From Jacaranda mimosifolia (lineage: Eukaryota > Streptophyta > Magnoliopsida > Lamiales > Bignoniaceae), in assembly GCA_018894105.1 (NCBI GenBank), contig CM032118.1:29554690-29618689 (forward strand): DNA of 64,000 nt. The letters are read 5' to 3'. A program made the translations under genes and the position numbers. The notes under the pieces were generated by a model that saw only the letters and a list, made by a program, of their open reading frames with translations, was not told the origin of the DNA and searched no databases. Of the stretch, positions 25,562 through 36,603 are shown in pieces; within the stretch, counting starts at the first letter, position 1; every line of letters starts with the position of its first letter.

Positions 25562-25882
25562 ATGGGGGGAGATTCCAAAATAGCAAAAAGGCAGAACCGA
25601 CGCAGAGTGGAGTCGACTAAGTCTACACCAATTAAAATAATTTTTCAACTCTCCACCAATGCAGAGCCTATCTCTTTCTTTGATTCCGACCTTTCATACC
25701 TAGAACACCTAGGGATTACTAGTAAATTAGACTACCCCCTCGTTCTATCAGTTGAGATTGCAAACTTTGAGGTAAGAAAGGTTCTGGTCGACAATGGTAG
25801 TTCCGCAAACATAATTTTCTTGTCAACTTTGAAGATTATGAATTTGGGAAAACTGAAATTTGAGGCAGTTCGCACCCCCTAG
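25562..25882 (+). pseudogene. retroviral-type aspartic protease remnant of the Tat-type element
   Basis: The frame shows ISFFDSDLSYLEH, then LVLSVEIANFEVRKVLVDNG, followed by SSANIIF. Tat-type elements typically have VDNGSSAD where other families have the DSGA-type catalytic loop, so the active-site Asp is still visible. The frame stops at 25882, before the flap and C-terminal part; those continue in other frames to about 26150 (VVDAPFAYNVIIGRPALND near 25985). In an active element this enzyme would cut the Gag-Pol polyprotein. Confidence 0.8.
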
Positions 25883-26479
25883 TCAATTTTGGGGGATCTG
25901 AGATCACCCCCGAGGGATCCATTAATTTTTTTACCTCATTTGAAGAAGCACCTAGAAGGTAAACACTTATGGTAAACTACATGGTGGTTGATGCGCCTTT
26001 TGCTTACAATGTCATAATTGGAAGGCCTGCGTTGAATGACTTTAGGGCAATTATCTTGACCTACCACATGAAGATAAAATTTCCAACAACTGTAGGAACT
26101 AGGGAGCTACTTTGTAATGTAAAAAGGTCTTGGTGATGCTACACCATTTTAGTCGAGGCAAATGAGCAGAAGACTCAATCTAAACTAAAACCTTCGGGGG
26201 ATGTCCCAGTAATAGAACCTGAAGAGGGATAGGAAAGCAAGAAAAGGAAGCAAGAGGAAACTAAGGTTGAACTAGTTGAAGAATTCAAGACCGTCCAACT
26301 TGAACCCAAAAATCCTGATAAGACTACACTAATTTGTGAAGCAACATGGAATGCATGATAGGCAACTTCCTCAGAAAAAATATTGATATTTTTTGTTTGA
26401 AGGCTGCTGACCTCAAAGGAATTGACCCCATTGACCTTAGTATTATCATCCACCACCTTAACGTAGACCCCTCATTTAA

Positions 26480-27177
26480 GCTAGTCAAGCAAAAGATTAG
26501 GACCTTCAATACATGGAGATGCTAGATCATCGAGGAAGAGGTCAACAAACTTTTAGAGATAGGTTATTATAGAAATTTAATATCCTAGTTGGCTGTGTAA
26601 TGTAGTTTTTGTCCTTAAGAATGAGGGCAAATTGAGAATGTGTAATGATTTCACTGATTTGAATAAAGTTTGTCCTAAAGACCCTTACCTACTACCACGG
26701 ATAGATTTATTAGTTGACTCAACAACAAGTTGTGATCTTTTAAGCATAATGAATGTCTTCCACGGGTATTATCAAATCTTTATAGCCCCTAAGGACAGGG
26801 ATAAGACCTCTTTTGTGGTACCCAATGCTTTGTACTGTTTTCTGGTTATACCTTTTGGTCTCAAGAATGCAGGTGCAATATACCAAAGATTGGTAAACTT
26901 TATGTTCAAAAATGAGATCAGACGGACCATGGAAGTGTATATCTATGGCATGGTTGTCAAAATAGAAAAAGAAGCAAATTACTTAACCTATCTCGACCAT
27001 ACTTTCTCGATACTAAGGGCATTTGGCATGAAACTTAACCCCAACAATTGCACATTTGGGGTAAGAGGAGGAAATTTTTTAAGCTACATGGTTAGTCAAA
27101 GAGGTATAGAAGCAAACCCGCAAAAAATACAAGCAATTCAGGATATCTCATGGCTTAGAATGATCAGAGATGTGTAG
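26480..27177 (+). pseudogene. reverse transcriptase remnant with lost catalytic residues
   Basis: The open part (26632-27177) carries the ordered RT blocks: MCNDFTDLNKVCPKDPYLLP, LPRIDLLVD, PFGLKNAGAIYQRLVN, and FGMKLNPNNCTFGV. Active enzymes have an Asp in the MDAFSGYNQI block and a Y-x-D-D box. Here the first reads MNVFHGYYQI (Asp to Asn) and the second YIYGM at 26938-26952 (both Asp replaced). Upstream stops separate it from protease, and a stop near 27175 cuts it from RNase H. It cannot copy RNA. Confidence 0.9.
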
Positions 27178-27760
27178 AGATTGGTCAGGTGGATCACAAC
27201 ATTGGGTCGGTTCATCGCCGAACTAGCAGATAAAAGTTTGCCATTTTTCAAAATTCTTAGAAACACGAGAAAATTCCAATGGATAGAAGATTGTGAGCAG
27301 GTCCTGGTCGATTCAAAGAAGTATTTATCAACCCCACTGATGCTTGCCAAACTTGTGGTCGGGGAGGTCTTGTATATTTACTTAGCAGTCTCATCGAAAG
27401 TAATCAGTTCTGTTTTGGTGTCAACTCAGCATAGCACACACAGACCGATATATTACATTAACAAAGCTCTACAAGGCCCAGAACATACTACCTTGAGATA
27501 GAAAAGTTTGCCCTCACTTTAGTCACAGTAGCTAGGAAGTTGATGCCTTATTTCCAGTCCCACTCTATTGTTGTCCTGATGAACCAACTTTTGAGACAGG
27601 TGTTGTCAAAAACAAACACGTCGGGGAGACTGACCAAGTAGGCCATTAAGTTAGGAGAGTTTGATAACACTTTCCAGCCTCGAACAACTATAAAATCACA
27701 AGTGTTGGTAGACTTCATAGCAGGGCATGTTGACCTCCTCGCTGAGGTCAAACTAGATCC
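27178..27760 (+). pseudogene. first RNase H domain (RT-linked) remnant
   Basis: VRWITTLGRFIAELADKSLPF, FQWIEDCEQ, PIYYINKALQGPE and, after a frame change, GEFDNTFQPRTTIKSQVL with LVDFIAG near 27705. This is the RT thumb, connection and RNase H order of Ty3/gypsy polyproteins. A stop after the ALQGPE block near 27500 and another before AIKLGEF near 27641 break it. Confidence 0.8.
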
Positions 27761-28230
27761 ACCTAATTGGTCTCTACATGTCAATAGTTCAACGACTTCC
27801 ATAGGAGAAGGGATAGGTATTTCTCCACGCTCCCCCGCGTTAAGGAGTATAACTTTGCTATCAAACTAAACTACTATATCACTAACAATGAAACAGAGTA
27901 TGAGGCCCTTCTCGCTGGATGAGGATTGCCATAGATAGGGGGTCGAGCAGTTAGCAGCTGTCACAGACTCTCAGCTGGTTGCAGAGTAGTTTGAAGTGAA
28001 CTTTGAAGCAAGAGAATCTACCATGAATAAATATCTCGCTGAGGTCAAGAAGCTACAACAATATTTTAAGAAATTCTCCCTCAGTCAGGTCCCCAGATCA
28101 AAGAATGAGAAAATAGATGCCCTATCCAAATTCATAAGATCGATGAAGGGTACCGGGGAGAGAACTATCACATTCTTAGTCTCTGAGAAGCCCACAATAA
28201 ATGGCCCCGACCAAAACCAGATTTAGGAGA
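27761..28230 (+). pseudogene. second, archaeal-like RNase H domain remnant
   Basis: Just before integrase, separate frames give WSLHVNSSTTSIGEG near 27770, NNETEYEALLAG near 27885, VTDSQLVAE near 27960, then VNFEARES and SQVPRSKNEKIDALSK in the frame ending at 28226. These are the blocks of the extra RNase H known from Tat/Ogre elements. In the usual HVDGSS block the first catalytic Asp is Asn here. The frame is interrupted by stops (near 27920 and 27990). Confidence 0.75.
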
Positions 28231-28424
28231 TCCAAGAATTAGTTCCCACCTGGCAAGATGAAATCAAAGATTACCTGAGGGAAGATAGGGTGCTGAAAGA
28301 CAAGGTAGAAACTCAGAGATTGAAAGTTCAAGCAGCGAAGTTCCCCCTTAATGACTATAGTCAACTATATAAGAGGTCTCTTTCTAAACTCCTACTGAGG
28401 TGTTTGACATCAGAACAGACCTTT

Positions 28425-29140
28425 TAGGTTTTGCACGAATTCCATTCAAGCATTTGTGGTAACCATTCAGGGGGGCAAGAACTGGCTCACAAAGTCATCA
28501 GACATGGATATTTCTGGCCGACCTTGCTCAAAGATGCAATCGACTTGGCCAAGAAGTGCTCTTTCTGCCAAGTGCATTCAAATATTTTTCACCAACCCTC
28601 TTCGGCTCTAGTACCATATCAGATCGTGTGGCTATTCGACCAGTGGGGGATGGACATTGTAGGCTCATTCCCAAAAGCTACTGGTCAAAGGAAACATATG
28701 ATAGTGATAGTTGAATATTTTACTAAATGGGTCGAAGCAGAGGCAATTCCAAAGATAATCGATACTACAATTAGAAGCTTCTTGTGGAAGAATATTATCT
28801 GTCATTTTGGTCTGCCAAAGATATTGATATCAGATAATGGTACCCAATTTCAAAGTAAAAGAATGAGAGATTGGTGTGAAAGGGAAGTCGATAGTACTTC
28901 ACCTCGATTGGCAACCCGCAAGCAAAGGGGTAAACCGAGGTCACAAACAGGATGATTTTAGACTACATCAAGAATCGACTTGAGGGATCCAAAGAAAACT
29001 GGGCAGACGAAGTTCTCGAGGTTCTTTGGGCGTACAGACCACTTCTAGAACTACCACAGGGTACAACCCTTACAACCTGATCTATGAGAACAGAAGCAAT
29101 AATCCTAATAGAACTGATATAGCACACAGCTCAAGTAAGC
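28425..29140 (+). pseudogene. integrase remnant
   Basis: The main frame (28431-28955) has the zinc-binding HHCC region (EFHSSICGNHSGG ... KKCSFCQVH) and two catalytic Asp residues, in WGMDIVGSFP and ILISDNGTQF. A frame change follows RDWCEREV. NRMILDYIKNRLEGSKENWA and the LEVLWAYRP block continue in another frame near 28950-29040, after which a further shift occurs. This is the strand-transfer enzyme that inserts element cDNA. The frameshifts make it non-functional, although the first two core Asp survive. Confidence 0.88.
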
Positions 29141-30258
29141 CATTACAACCTGATGAGGAATTAAGCTGAAAGACAGTTTGACCTCTAAAATATTGACGAG
29201 CTACGATAGCAAGCATACTCAACAATGCTACAGGTCCATCATGACCAAGTATTACAATAAAGGCATTCGACTAAGGAGTTTTCAGGTTGGAAACCTTATT
29301 CTTAAGAAAGTTGAAGTTTCAAAAAATGTAGGAAAACTTGACTTGAAATGGTAGTGCCTCTACTCAATAGTCAAAATGGCAAAGCAAAACTCTTACCGGC
29401 TAGCAGATATGGATGGAAATGATTCCTCGACCATGGAACACAACAAATTTGAGAAAATTCTATGTATAAAGAGACTTTAGTCTCAAATCAACTCTTTTGT
29501 AACACATGAGATCTAGTGACCTCAAAAGACGCACTTTTGTAATTTAGTTCCAAACCCACAAGATCAATCTATATTATACCAACTCCTTGCTGTCAACTGC
29601 AATCATGACTTTTTGCACAATTATTTTATAAATGAGAAAATCGTTTAAAGTAGACCTCGCAGTCGACCATTACCTTGGTTTCAAACCAACAAAGTCAACT
29701 AAAATTTGACCATGGCTTCTCGTCTAATCATTTCATAAACGAGATAATCATTTAAAATCGATCCCGTAGTCGACCACTATCTTGGCTTCAAGCCAACCAA
29801 TAGATACACGTATCTCGACTCAAGGACTTCACTATGATTTGCTTTCAAACCAATAGAGTCGACTTATGTTCGATCCATTTCTTGTTCACAAGTACAACAA
29901 CTTCTAGCCTAATTAGTTAATAATGATGAAGTTGTCCAGACAATATGAATTTACTCATTTAAAAATTGACCTTGTAGTCGACCACTAACTAGGTTCGAAC
30001 CAACTAATTATCATGTGCTTGATGGCTTGCAATCTTAGACCGATCGATGAGTTTGAGATAAAATTTATCTACTTACTCATTTAAAGTCGACCTAATGAAC
30101 AAAAGCAAAAGAATTGTAAAGATAAGCCAGAAAAATAAAATATCAAAGTTATAAAAATCATTCAAAATATTCACAATGTTACATCAGATTATTCGCCATG
30201 TCTCGCAGGGTGGATTAAGTCGAATAAAAGCATCAACTAAAAGGAAACAGAAGCGCTA
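29141..30258. repeat. spacer with degenerate ~110-210-bp repeats between integrase and the antisense gene
   Basis: A block of the type CCT(C/T)G(C/T)AGTCGACCA(C/T)TA, then ...GGTTTCAAACCAAC, appears near 29655, 29765 and 29973. It is preceded by a block like GAGA(A/T)AATC(G/A)TTTAAA near 29635 and 29743. The repeats have diverged. Tandem repeats in this position are common in Tat elements. No gene is seen here. Confidence 0.55.
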
Positions 30259-32702
30259 TCAACTCAAGCCTGTTCCTTCTCCTTTAGCACCTTGAATGGC
30301 GCCTGCCGCCACTTCGTCAACGGCCTTGTCCAGCTCGTTGGTGGAATCCACAGGCATAACCATTTGTGGACCTTCGACCTCCTAGTCCACCCCAGAATGA
30401 GGGAAGAAAGTATGGCCAATGGTTGGGAAATAGACAGTAGCATCAAATTTTCCCCTTTTAAGGTCAAGGGAGAACTTATCTACGAATTTCTCCTTGCACA
30501 CTTCCACTGCCATGGGTTGCATCGAGACCTCTGCCCCAATAGCTAGCATGTTCCTGTCATAGTCTTCGAGGCATTTGTTTTGGAGTACGTTTAGTCGGGC
30601 TTTATCCTCTGTCGAGAATTGATAGCTTAAAAACTCAAGCTGCTAAATGGCCTTCTAAAAGGTCTCTTTGGCATTGTCAAGCGTGGATCCGACACTAGCT
30701 TCTTGAAAAGCTGGGTTAAGCAGAAACTATTACACCGCCTCTTTGCGAATGCTCAGTAGTGTCTTGAAAACTTCATCCCGAGCATATCCAAGAGTGTTGT
30801 TCTGACCAGATAATGAGGCTGCCTCCACCTTCGATCTCACCAGTGTCAGCAGACCTTTCAGGCGGCTCCTCTCCGTCATTGTGGCCATCAACTCTGCATC
30901 TTTCTCTTCTACTTGTTTCTCGAGCTCTTTAATTTGTGACTCAAGTGACTCGACTTGAGTCTTGGAAATATTATATTGCTCATTTTAAAGAGCCTCGCGA
31001 TCGGCCAGGGCAAGCTCAGCCCTATGATGAAAACTGTACCCCCTTTACCCGACCTACAACAAGAGAACATCAAAAATATGTGTTTGTGAGAAACTAAAGG
31101 CTACTTACTATAAACTTACCATGTTGGCATGGTAGGCAAATGTCTTCAAGGCATTGATCCCCTCGAGCTCCAACTTCTTTTTCTGGTCCGAGAGGAAGAG
31201 ACCAGTAGTAAGAACTTTTAAAGGGACCACCTCGTTTGAACTTGTACTTATCATCATCGTGTTGTTCATGATCCCCACGTCGGGTCCAAACATAGGGTTC
31301 AGAATGGAAGACGAAGGAAAAAACTCCTCGTCGAGTAGAAACTCGAAGAGCATAGTGGTGTTGGTGGTTTTTCCCTTCCTTTTCTCAGCAACGGTTTTCT
31401 TGGGAAGGGAGGGCTGGTCATCAATAGCCCTTATTTTTTGTTGAGACCTTGGGCTAGCAGTCTCGATTAGAGCTGGTCAAGTAGGTAAAGGGTAGACGGT
31501 GGTGCTCGCTGTAAAGAACACCTTGAGAAGTAGCCTCTCATTGAGCAACCACTTCATGATGCTCCTACGCCTTCTGTTGTTAGGCTATGACTTATTGGCG
31601 CACTCAATTCATACTTTTAGTTCAATTTGCAAGAAAACACAAACATAAAAGCAGTTTATCGATCAGAAACTACAACAAGAGAGAGGGAGAGAGAGGGAGA
31701 GGGGGGGAGAAGAAGAAGAAGAAAGAAAGAAAGAAAAGAAAAACCAACAAAGAACAATGCAGCTAAGATATATCTCACTAGTCAAGCATTAGCTGGCATA
31801 TCCAGCCGAGCAGGCGACAAGCCTGCTAACACCAAGTTTCTCTCCTTTGTGTATCCCAATGCCTCCATCTCTCCAAAGTCGACCAAATCTAGGATGAAAG
31901 TATTTTCCAGGTTAGGTTCTCATTTCTAGGCATTTCAACTCGACCCCTCAACCACCCCCTCGAAATATTAAAATTGATCTCACTAGGGGCATAGACAAAG
32001 AAATATCTTTTTTTCCAAGTTTAACTATGGGAAGAAAAAGGAGTCATGAATATTTTTTGACAATGACGCGTGGTGAGGTAATAAAAGACTGATTGTCTCG
32101 TATTGCCCGACTTATGGGACATGGGAAGATGGAATAGATTGCTGAAGTTTGTAAAGAAAGATGGTTGGTCATTTATTAACATCAAAATAAAAAAAAAAAC
32201 TATACAAAATGGAGAAATAGTTAGGTAGCAACTAGGTCATTCACACTTGAAGACTCATTAGCAAGTCGACTATAGGTTGTGCGATGGGAAATCTAAGCCC
32301 ACACTTTAAGGCATCCTCAAACACTGTTATACAACCCTCTAGAGGTTGATGCATCCTATCACTTTGTTCAAGCAAAATTAATTCGAACTCCAAAGGAATG
32401 TGATATATATGCCTAGTCAGCTCTAAATCACGACAAATAACCTCAGAAATTATGTCACTATGGTGGTCGGTTGTGAGTAGCTACCCCTAGAGATAAGAAG
32501 TCGACTAGCCTCCCCAAATGGCCTAGCTTCCCCCGACGTCAACCCTCTTCTTACTCGAGCTCTCGGAAGAACTCAACTCATCATTAGAAGATTCACTAGT
32601 CCTGCTAGTCGAATCATTTATTCCTTCGGTCGACTCTCTGAACGACCGCGTTTCCTTGGAGTCACTCGACCTCACACTAACTTCTCCAAACACTCTGAGC
32701 AT
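30259..32702 (-). pseudogene. antisense ORF of the Tat-type element (PF04195-like protein with coiled coil)
   Basis: Minus-strand reading from an ATG at 32702 gives a Ser/Glu-rich start with a SSSESSSKKR run. A conserved globular block follows (YHIPLEFELILLEQ; EGCITVFEDALKCGLRFPIA near 32330-32270). Next come WKKRYFFVYAP near 32000, a KWLLNERLLLK block near 31545, and QKIRAID...KKTVAEKRKGK near 31400. A long coiled coil rich in Glu, Lys and Leu spans about 31020-30800, and the protein ends at a TGA at 30259. The globular part resembles the family called putative gypsy-type transposon (PF04195). A donor-like CATG/GTAAGT at 31119 and an acceptor-like ATAG near 31022 suggest an intron. Several stops and frame changes break it. 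It would need its own minus-strand promoter. Function unknown. Confidence 0.75.
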
Positions 32703-33514
32703 AATTACAGCCTTAAAGTCTCCATTGAAGAATGGTAAAGAATAAAGTGTATAAAAATGAAGATGAACTTACAAAACAAACAAATATGAGGAAGAATTAG
32801 CGATTCTCGTCGAATGCTGTGGAATTTTCAAAGCTTGACCTCTTACTGACGTAGTAAATGAAAATTTTCAACCTACTATTTATAGCCTCCAGCCAAGAGG
32901 TAAATTAGCCAGCTAAAATAATCGATTACTGGAAAATTATTGTGTAATTGTCGATCGTTTCATTTTCCTGCCTAATGCAACTACCACATTTATTCCATAA
33001 AAACCCTGGTCGAGATTTAAAAAAGTGAGGTCGACTCATAGTTATTGCAGTCTCATAATCCAGCTACTCCCTATTCCTTCTCTTCGCGAGCTCGATTAGG
33101 ACTTAGGAGTGGGGATGAGTAATCATGATATAGGGAAGTGAATCAATCCTCATAAGGCCTAATAGTGGTCAACCAAGCCCAAGAATGCACTGGACCAGTT
33201 AGCCAATATAAATTATCATCATCAATTCAATCGACTAGAGCGAGATTGATGAGCCCAAGTATGGTCGACAGGCTATCAGTTAGAGATGTCTTTAGGCCCC
33301 AGGAGATCCATCTCTTGACCAGAGCATGGCTAAGAGACTCACAACTAAGGAAATATCTCGACCAAAGGAGGTCAATTGAAGTAACGGGAAGTATTTCCCC
33401 ACCACCAGCTACTGTCACATTAAATGCTACACAACCACTACTCTGCCGCATTACATACACTAACAGGCAGCGTGCCCCCTAATTTATGAAGCATGCATTC
33501 ACTGTACCACCAGC

Positions 33515-36166
33515 TAAGGGTGTTTAGAAAAAACTAAAACCGCCCAAATCGATCAAAAACTGAAAAAATGGAACCAAATCGAACCAAACCAAATTTAACC
33601 TAACTAGGTTCAATTTAATTTTTGGTTCGATTTGGTTTGTTTGCTCGGTTAACCAAAACCGATAGGTTTGATTCAATTTTCGATTCGATTTGGTTTGTTC
33701 GCTCGATTAACCAAAATCGAATCGAAAATAAAAAAAATTCAATTCGGTTCGGTTTAACTGAACCAAAAATTGAAAATCAAAAAATTTTGGTTCGGTAAAG
33801 CAAACCAAAAACCGAATTTTTTAAGTTTAAGTGTAATTTTTCAAGTAATGTAATTTTAAGTTTTGGGGGTAGATAAAAGGAAATTTTTGATAAGGTCAAA
33901 TAATTGAGGAAAAAAAGAAGTAAAATTGGAGAAGAGAAAATAAAACTATATTGTCTTTATTTTATAAAATATAATTAATTTTATCATCTTATTACTAAAC
34001 ATAGCAAAATAGTTATTAAAAACCTTACATTTTTTAAGTAGTATAGATATTAATATATGCCATATTGACATATAATTATGATACATGAATAATTTATAAT
34101 TATTATACAAAGAGAAAAAAAAAAGATGATTATGATTTAAAGAGCAAAAAATGTGATATGAAGAGAAAATTAAATTTTTTCTTTTTAATTAATTTTTAAA
34201 CTTATATATATTATAGGGTATTGATATGGGATGGCCCAAATGCTTGGGCCCAGACCAGCAAGGCCGAGTGAGAGACGGTGGCCCAACTGAGACTCAGGGC
34301 CCATACGTCTCATCGACTTCACTCGATCGGATCTGCACAGGCCCAGTCAAGTTCCCTCGACCTGCGAAAGTCTTCGACCTCACATGAGGTCAAGACCAGT
34401 ACAGTACTCTGCCACCGCATTTAATGCACTAGCAGGCGCCACGCCTCCGCATTAATGGCGCGTGCTGTCCCCACTTATCATCTGACACAGCAGGCGCCGC
34501 TACAGTGTACTATCTTGTCCTTGAGACCCAGAAGGGCAATTGGCTGGAAATATTCAGATAGGGGAAATGACCAAATACCCCAGGCCCAAGGTTAATGGCC
34601 CGGGGAGATATCTAAGGGCTTCCCAGACATTTCCTAGAAAAAGAAGTATATATATGCCCTCAACCCTGCTTTTCAGAGGTACGCACTTAGATACACAGAA
34701 AAGCCCTTACCCCTCTAATCGATTATTGAGGTCGAATCTTACTGACTTGATCGTCGGAGGGCCTAAGTCGAGGGTCACTCGGCTAGCCTAACGTTTATTG
34801 TGACTGCAAGATTCTTTCCCTACAAAACAGGAACACGATCCATCCGGGTCAAGTTCTACCCTCGTTCTAGCCGGGATCCTAACCCAGCACAACGAACCCT
34901 CATCAGGTATATTGATGAGTAAAATTGAAATTTCAATTTTAATTGCAAACTACAAGATTGGATCCTATTCATGTAATATAGGACTAGTAGAACATAATAT
35001 TGTACATTGCATCTGCTGACTAATAAAGATGTTATCTATATTATTATGAGAACAAAGATTGTTCATTGTTTTGTGTCTAAAATATAGTTAAAAGCTAATA
35101 TACTTTGACAGATAAAGTGGAGAATTCAAAAAATATCCTTTAGAAATGATGATTTAATAAGGTAATAATTATATTTTTCCACAAAATTTACAAATCTACA
35201 ATCTCTAGTATGATGTCATTGGACTAATTGTATGGCTTATTAGAGTGTCTACCTATTTGAAATTTTCACCAATTCTAAATTTTCACCTAAATATAAAGAT
35301 TTATTATAGAACTTAATTCTATCAAAATAAGTTTTTTAGTACTATAAAAATAAGTAATCCAATTCAAATTTTTTACATAAATCTAAAATCAAATATTTTT
35401 TTATCAAACAAACTTTTATCACAAATTTTGGTTAAAAAAAAAAAGAAAATAATCTTGAACCGGTTTGGTTTCAATTTTAACCAAAACCGAACCGGTTTAA
35501 TAACCATAAAAAATCAATAAAGATTTTATCTATATTATTATTAAAAATAAGAACGTATTATGTCTAAAATAGAAGTTATTTTCGTTCATTTACATAAATT
35601 GTTCTTTTAATTATTCCAACAACAAAAATTGACAATATAGTTTGAAGGATAAATTGGAAAATTCAACATAAAAAAGATAGTTTGGATATAAATTTTATCA
35701 ATATTCCAAAATTATCCTTTAGAAATTATGATTTAATAAGGTTATAATTATATTTTTCAAAAAATTTACAAATCCACAATCTATATTATGATGTCATTGG
35801 ATTAATTAGCTATTTAACTTTGGTAGACTGAATTTAAGATTTAATTCGCTATCTAATCTAATTCAATATTTTCACCTAAAAATAAATATTTTTTATCAAT
35901 ATGCTTTTATCAAATAAATGTTTTGGTACTAAAAGAGTAAGTAACACAGTTAAATTTTTTATTAAACAAAATTTTATCAAACGAACTTGTATCACACTTT
36001 TTTTGACAAAAAAAAACCTTTTTTTAGGTTCGATTTTGGTGAAACAAAAAAAAATCAAAAATCGAACTGAAAAAATCAAATGGTTAGGGTTTTTGAAAAA
36101 TTGAAAGTTTCAGTTAACCGATCGAACCTTTCAGTTCGGTCGGTTAAAATCGAATGAATAGCCCTG
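33515..36166. mobile_element. hAT-like element nested in the 3' LTR (2652 bp, about 1.96 kb without its own insertion)
   Basis: Flanked by CCACCAGC (33507-33514) and CCACTAGC (36167-36174), an 8-bp target duplication with one difference. The ends are TAAGGGTGTTTAG at the left and, reverse-complemented, CAGGGCTATTCATTC at the right. Just inside lie long inverted, AACCGAA/TTCGGTT-rich segments (33540-33800 and about 36020-36160). No transposase is present. The 8-bp duplication and the TAGGG-like end fit the hAT superfamily. Confidence 0.75.
34222..34905. mobile_element. solo LTR of a related Tat-type family (684 bp)
   Basis: Starts TGATATGGGATGGCC, ends CCCTCATCA, and is flanked by a perfect 5-bp duplication GGTAT (34217-34221 and 34906-34910). 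It is GC-richer than its host. It shares blocks with the surrounding element's LTR, for example GGTCGAATC(T/A)TACTGACTTGA and CGGCTAGCCTAACG-type sequence. It is probably left by recombination between the two LTRs of an inserted element. Confidence 0.9.
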
Positions 36167-36603
36167 CCACTAGCATACCTCCGCATTAAATGCAGAGATC
36201 TCCTCCATATCCCAGAAAGAAGGGGAACGCGCCACCTAGAGGGAATTTATAGGTAGGGAAAGACGTAAAGGTCATCAGATAGAAACAAAAGCCCTCATTG
36301 CATGATCAAGGACATTATAAACATTCTAACCTCTCACATGAGACTACAAATACCCCACTGCAACTCCTCATAGAGGTATGTTCATTAGAACTTTAGCCTC
36401 ACTCTGCCCCTCCATATCCCGGTCGAATCATACTGACTTGAGCGTTGGAGTATCTTAGTTGAAGGCCTCCTCGACTAGCCTAACATGTGTTGATTGGTTG
36501 CAGGACTCGACCCGCTCCCATCCAAGCACTCACCTCCATCTTGTATTCTGGTCGACTATAGTGGGCCACAACCTAGCCCATTCATACTTAGATCCAAGCA
36601 TCA

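Larger units (their letters stand above)
23090..36603 (+). mobile_element. Ty3/gypsy LTR retrotransposon, Tat-type, degenerate, with nested insertions
   Basis: Two LTRs bracket gag, protease, reverse transcriptase, RNase H, a second RNase H and integrase in the Ty3/gypsy order, all on the plus strand. An antisense gene follows before the 3' LTR. The LTRs both start TGATAT and end near AAGCATCA. Subtracting the nested insertion and its duplicated target, the 3' LTR is 818 bp, against 819 bp for the 5' LTR. The protease VDNGSSAN motif, the duplicated RNase H and the antisense ORF all point to the Tat lineage. The LTRs have clearly diverged and the coding parts are broken, so the insertion is old. 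No 5-bp target duplication could be matched (ATAGG before, TCAAC after). Confidence 0.9.
33126..36603 (+). repeat. 3' LTR of the Tat-type element, split by a nested insertion
   Basis: 33126-33514 and 36167-36603 together match the 5' LTR. They start TGATATAGGGAAGTG and end CCAAGCATCA. A purine-rich GGAGTGGGGA at about 33107-33116 sits in the polypurine-tract position. The break falls inside the sequence that in the 5' LTR reads CCACCAGCATGCCTC. Confidence 0.9.

Noticed and set aside
34540..34791. Plus-strand frame of 83 codons inside the solo LTR
   Set aside because: It lies wholly within an LTR bounded by a GGTAT duplication; LTR sequence is non-coding and no motif is present.
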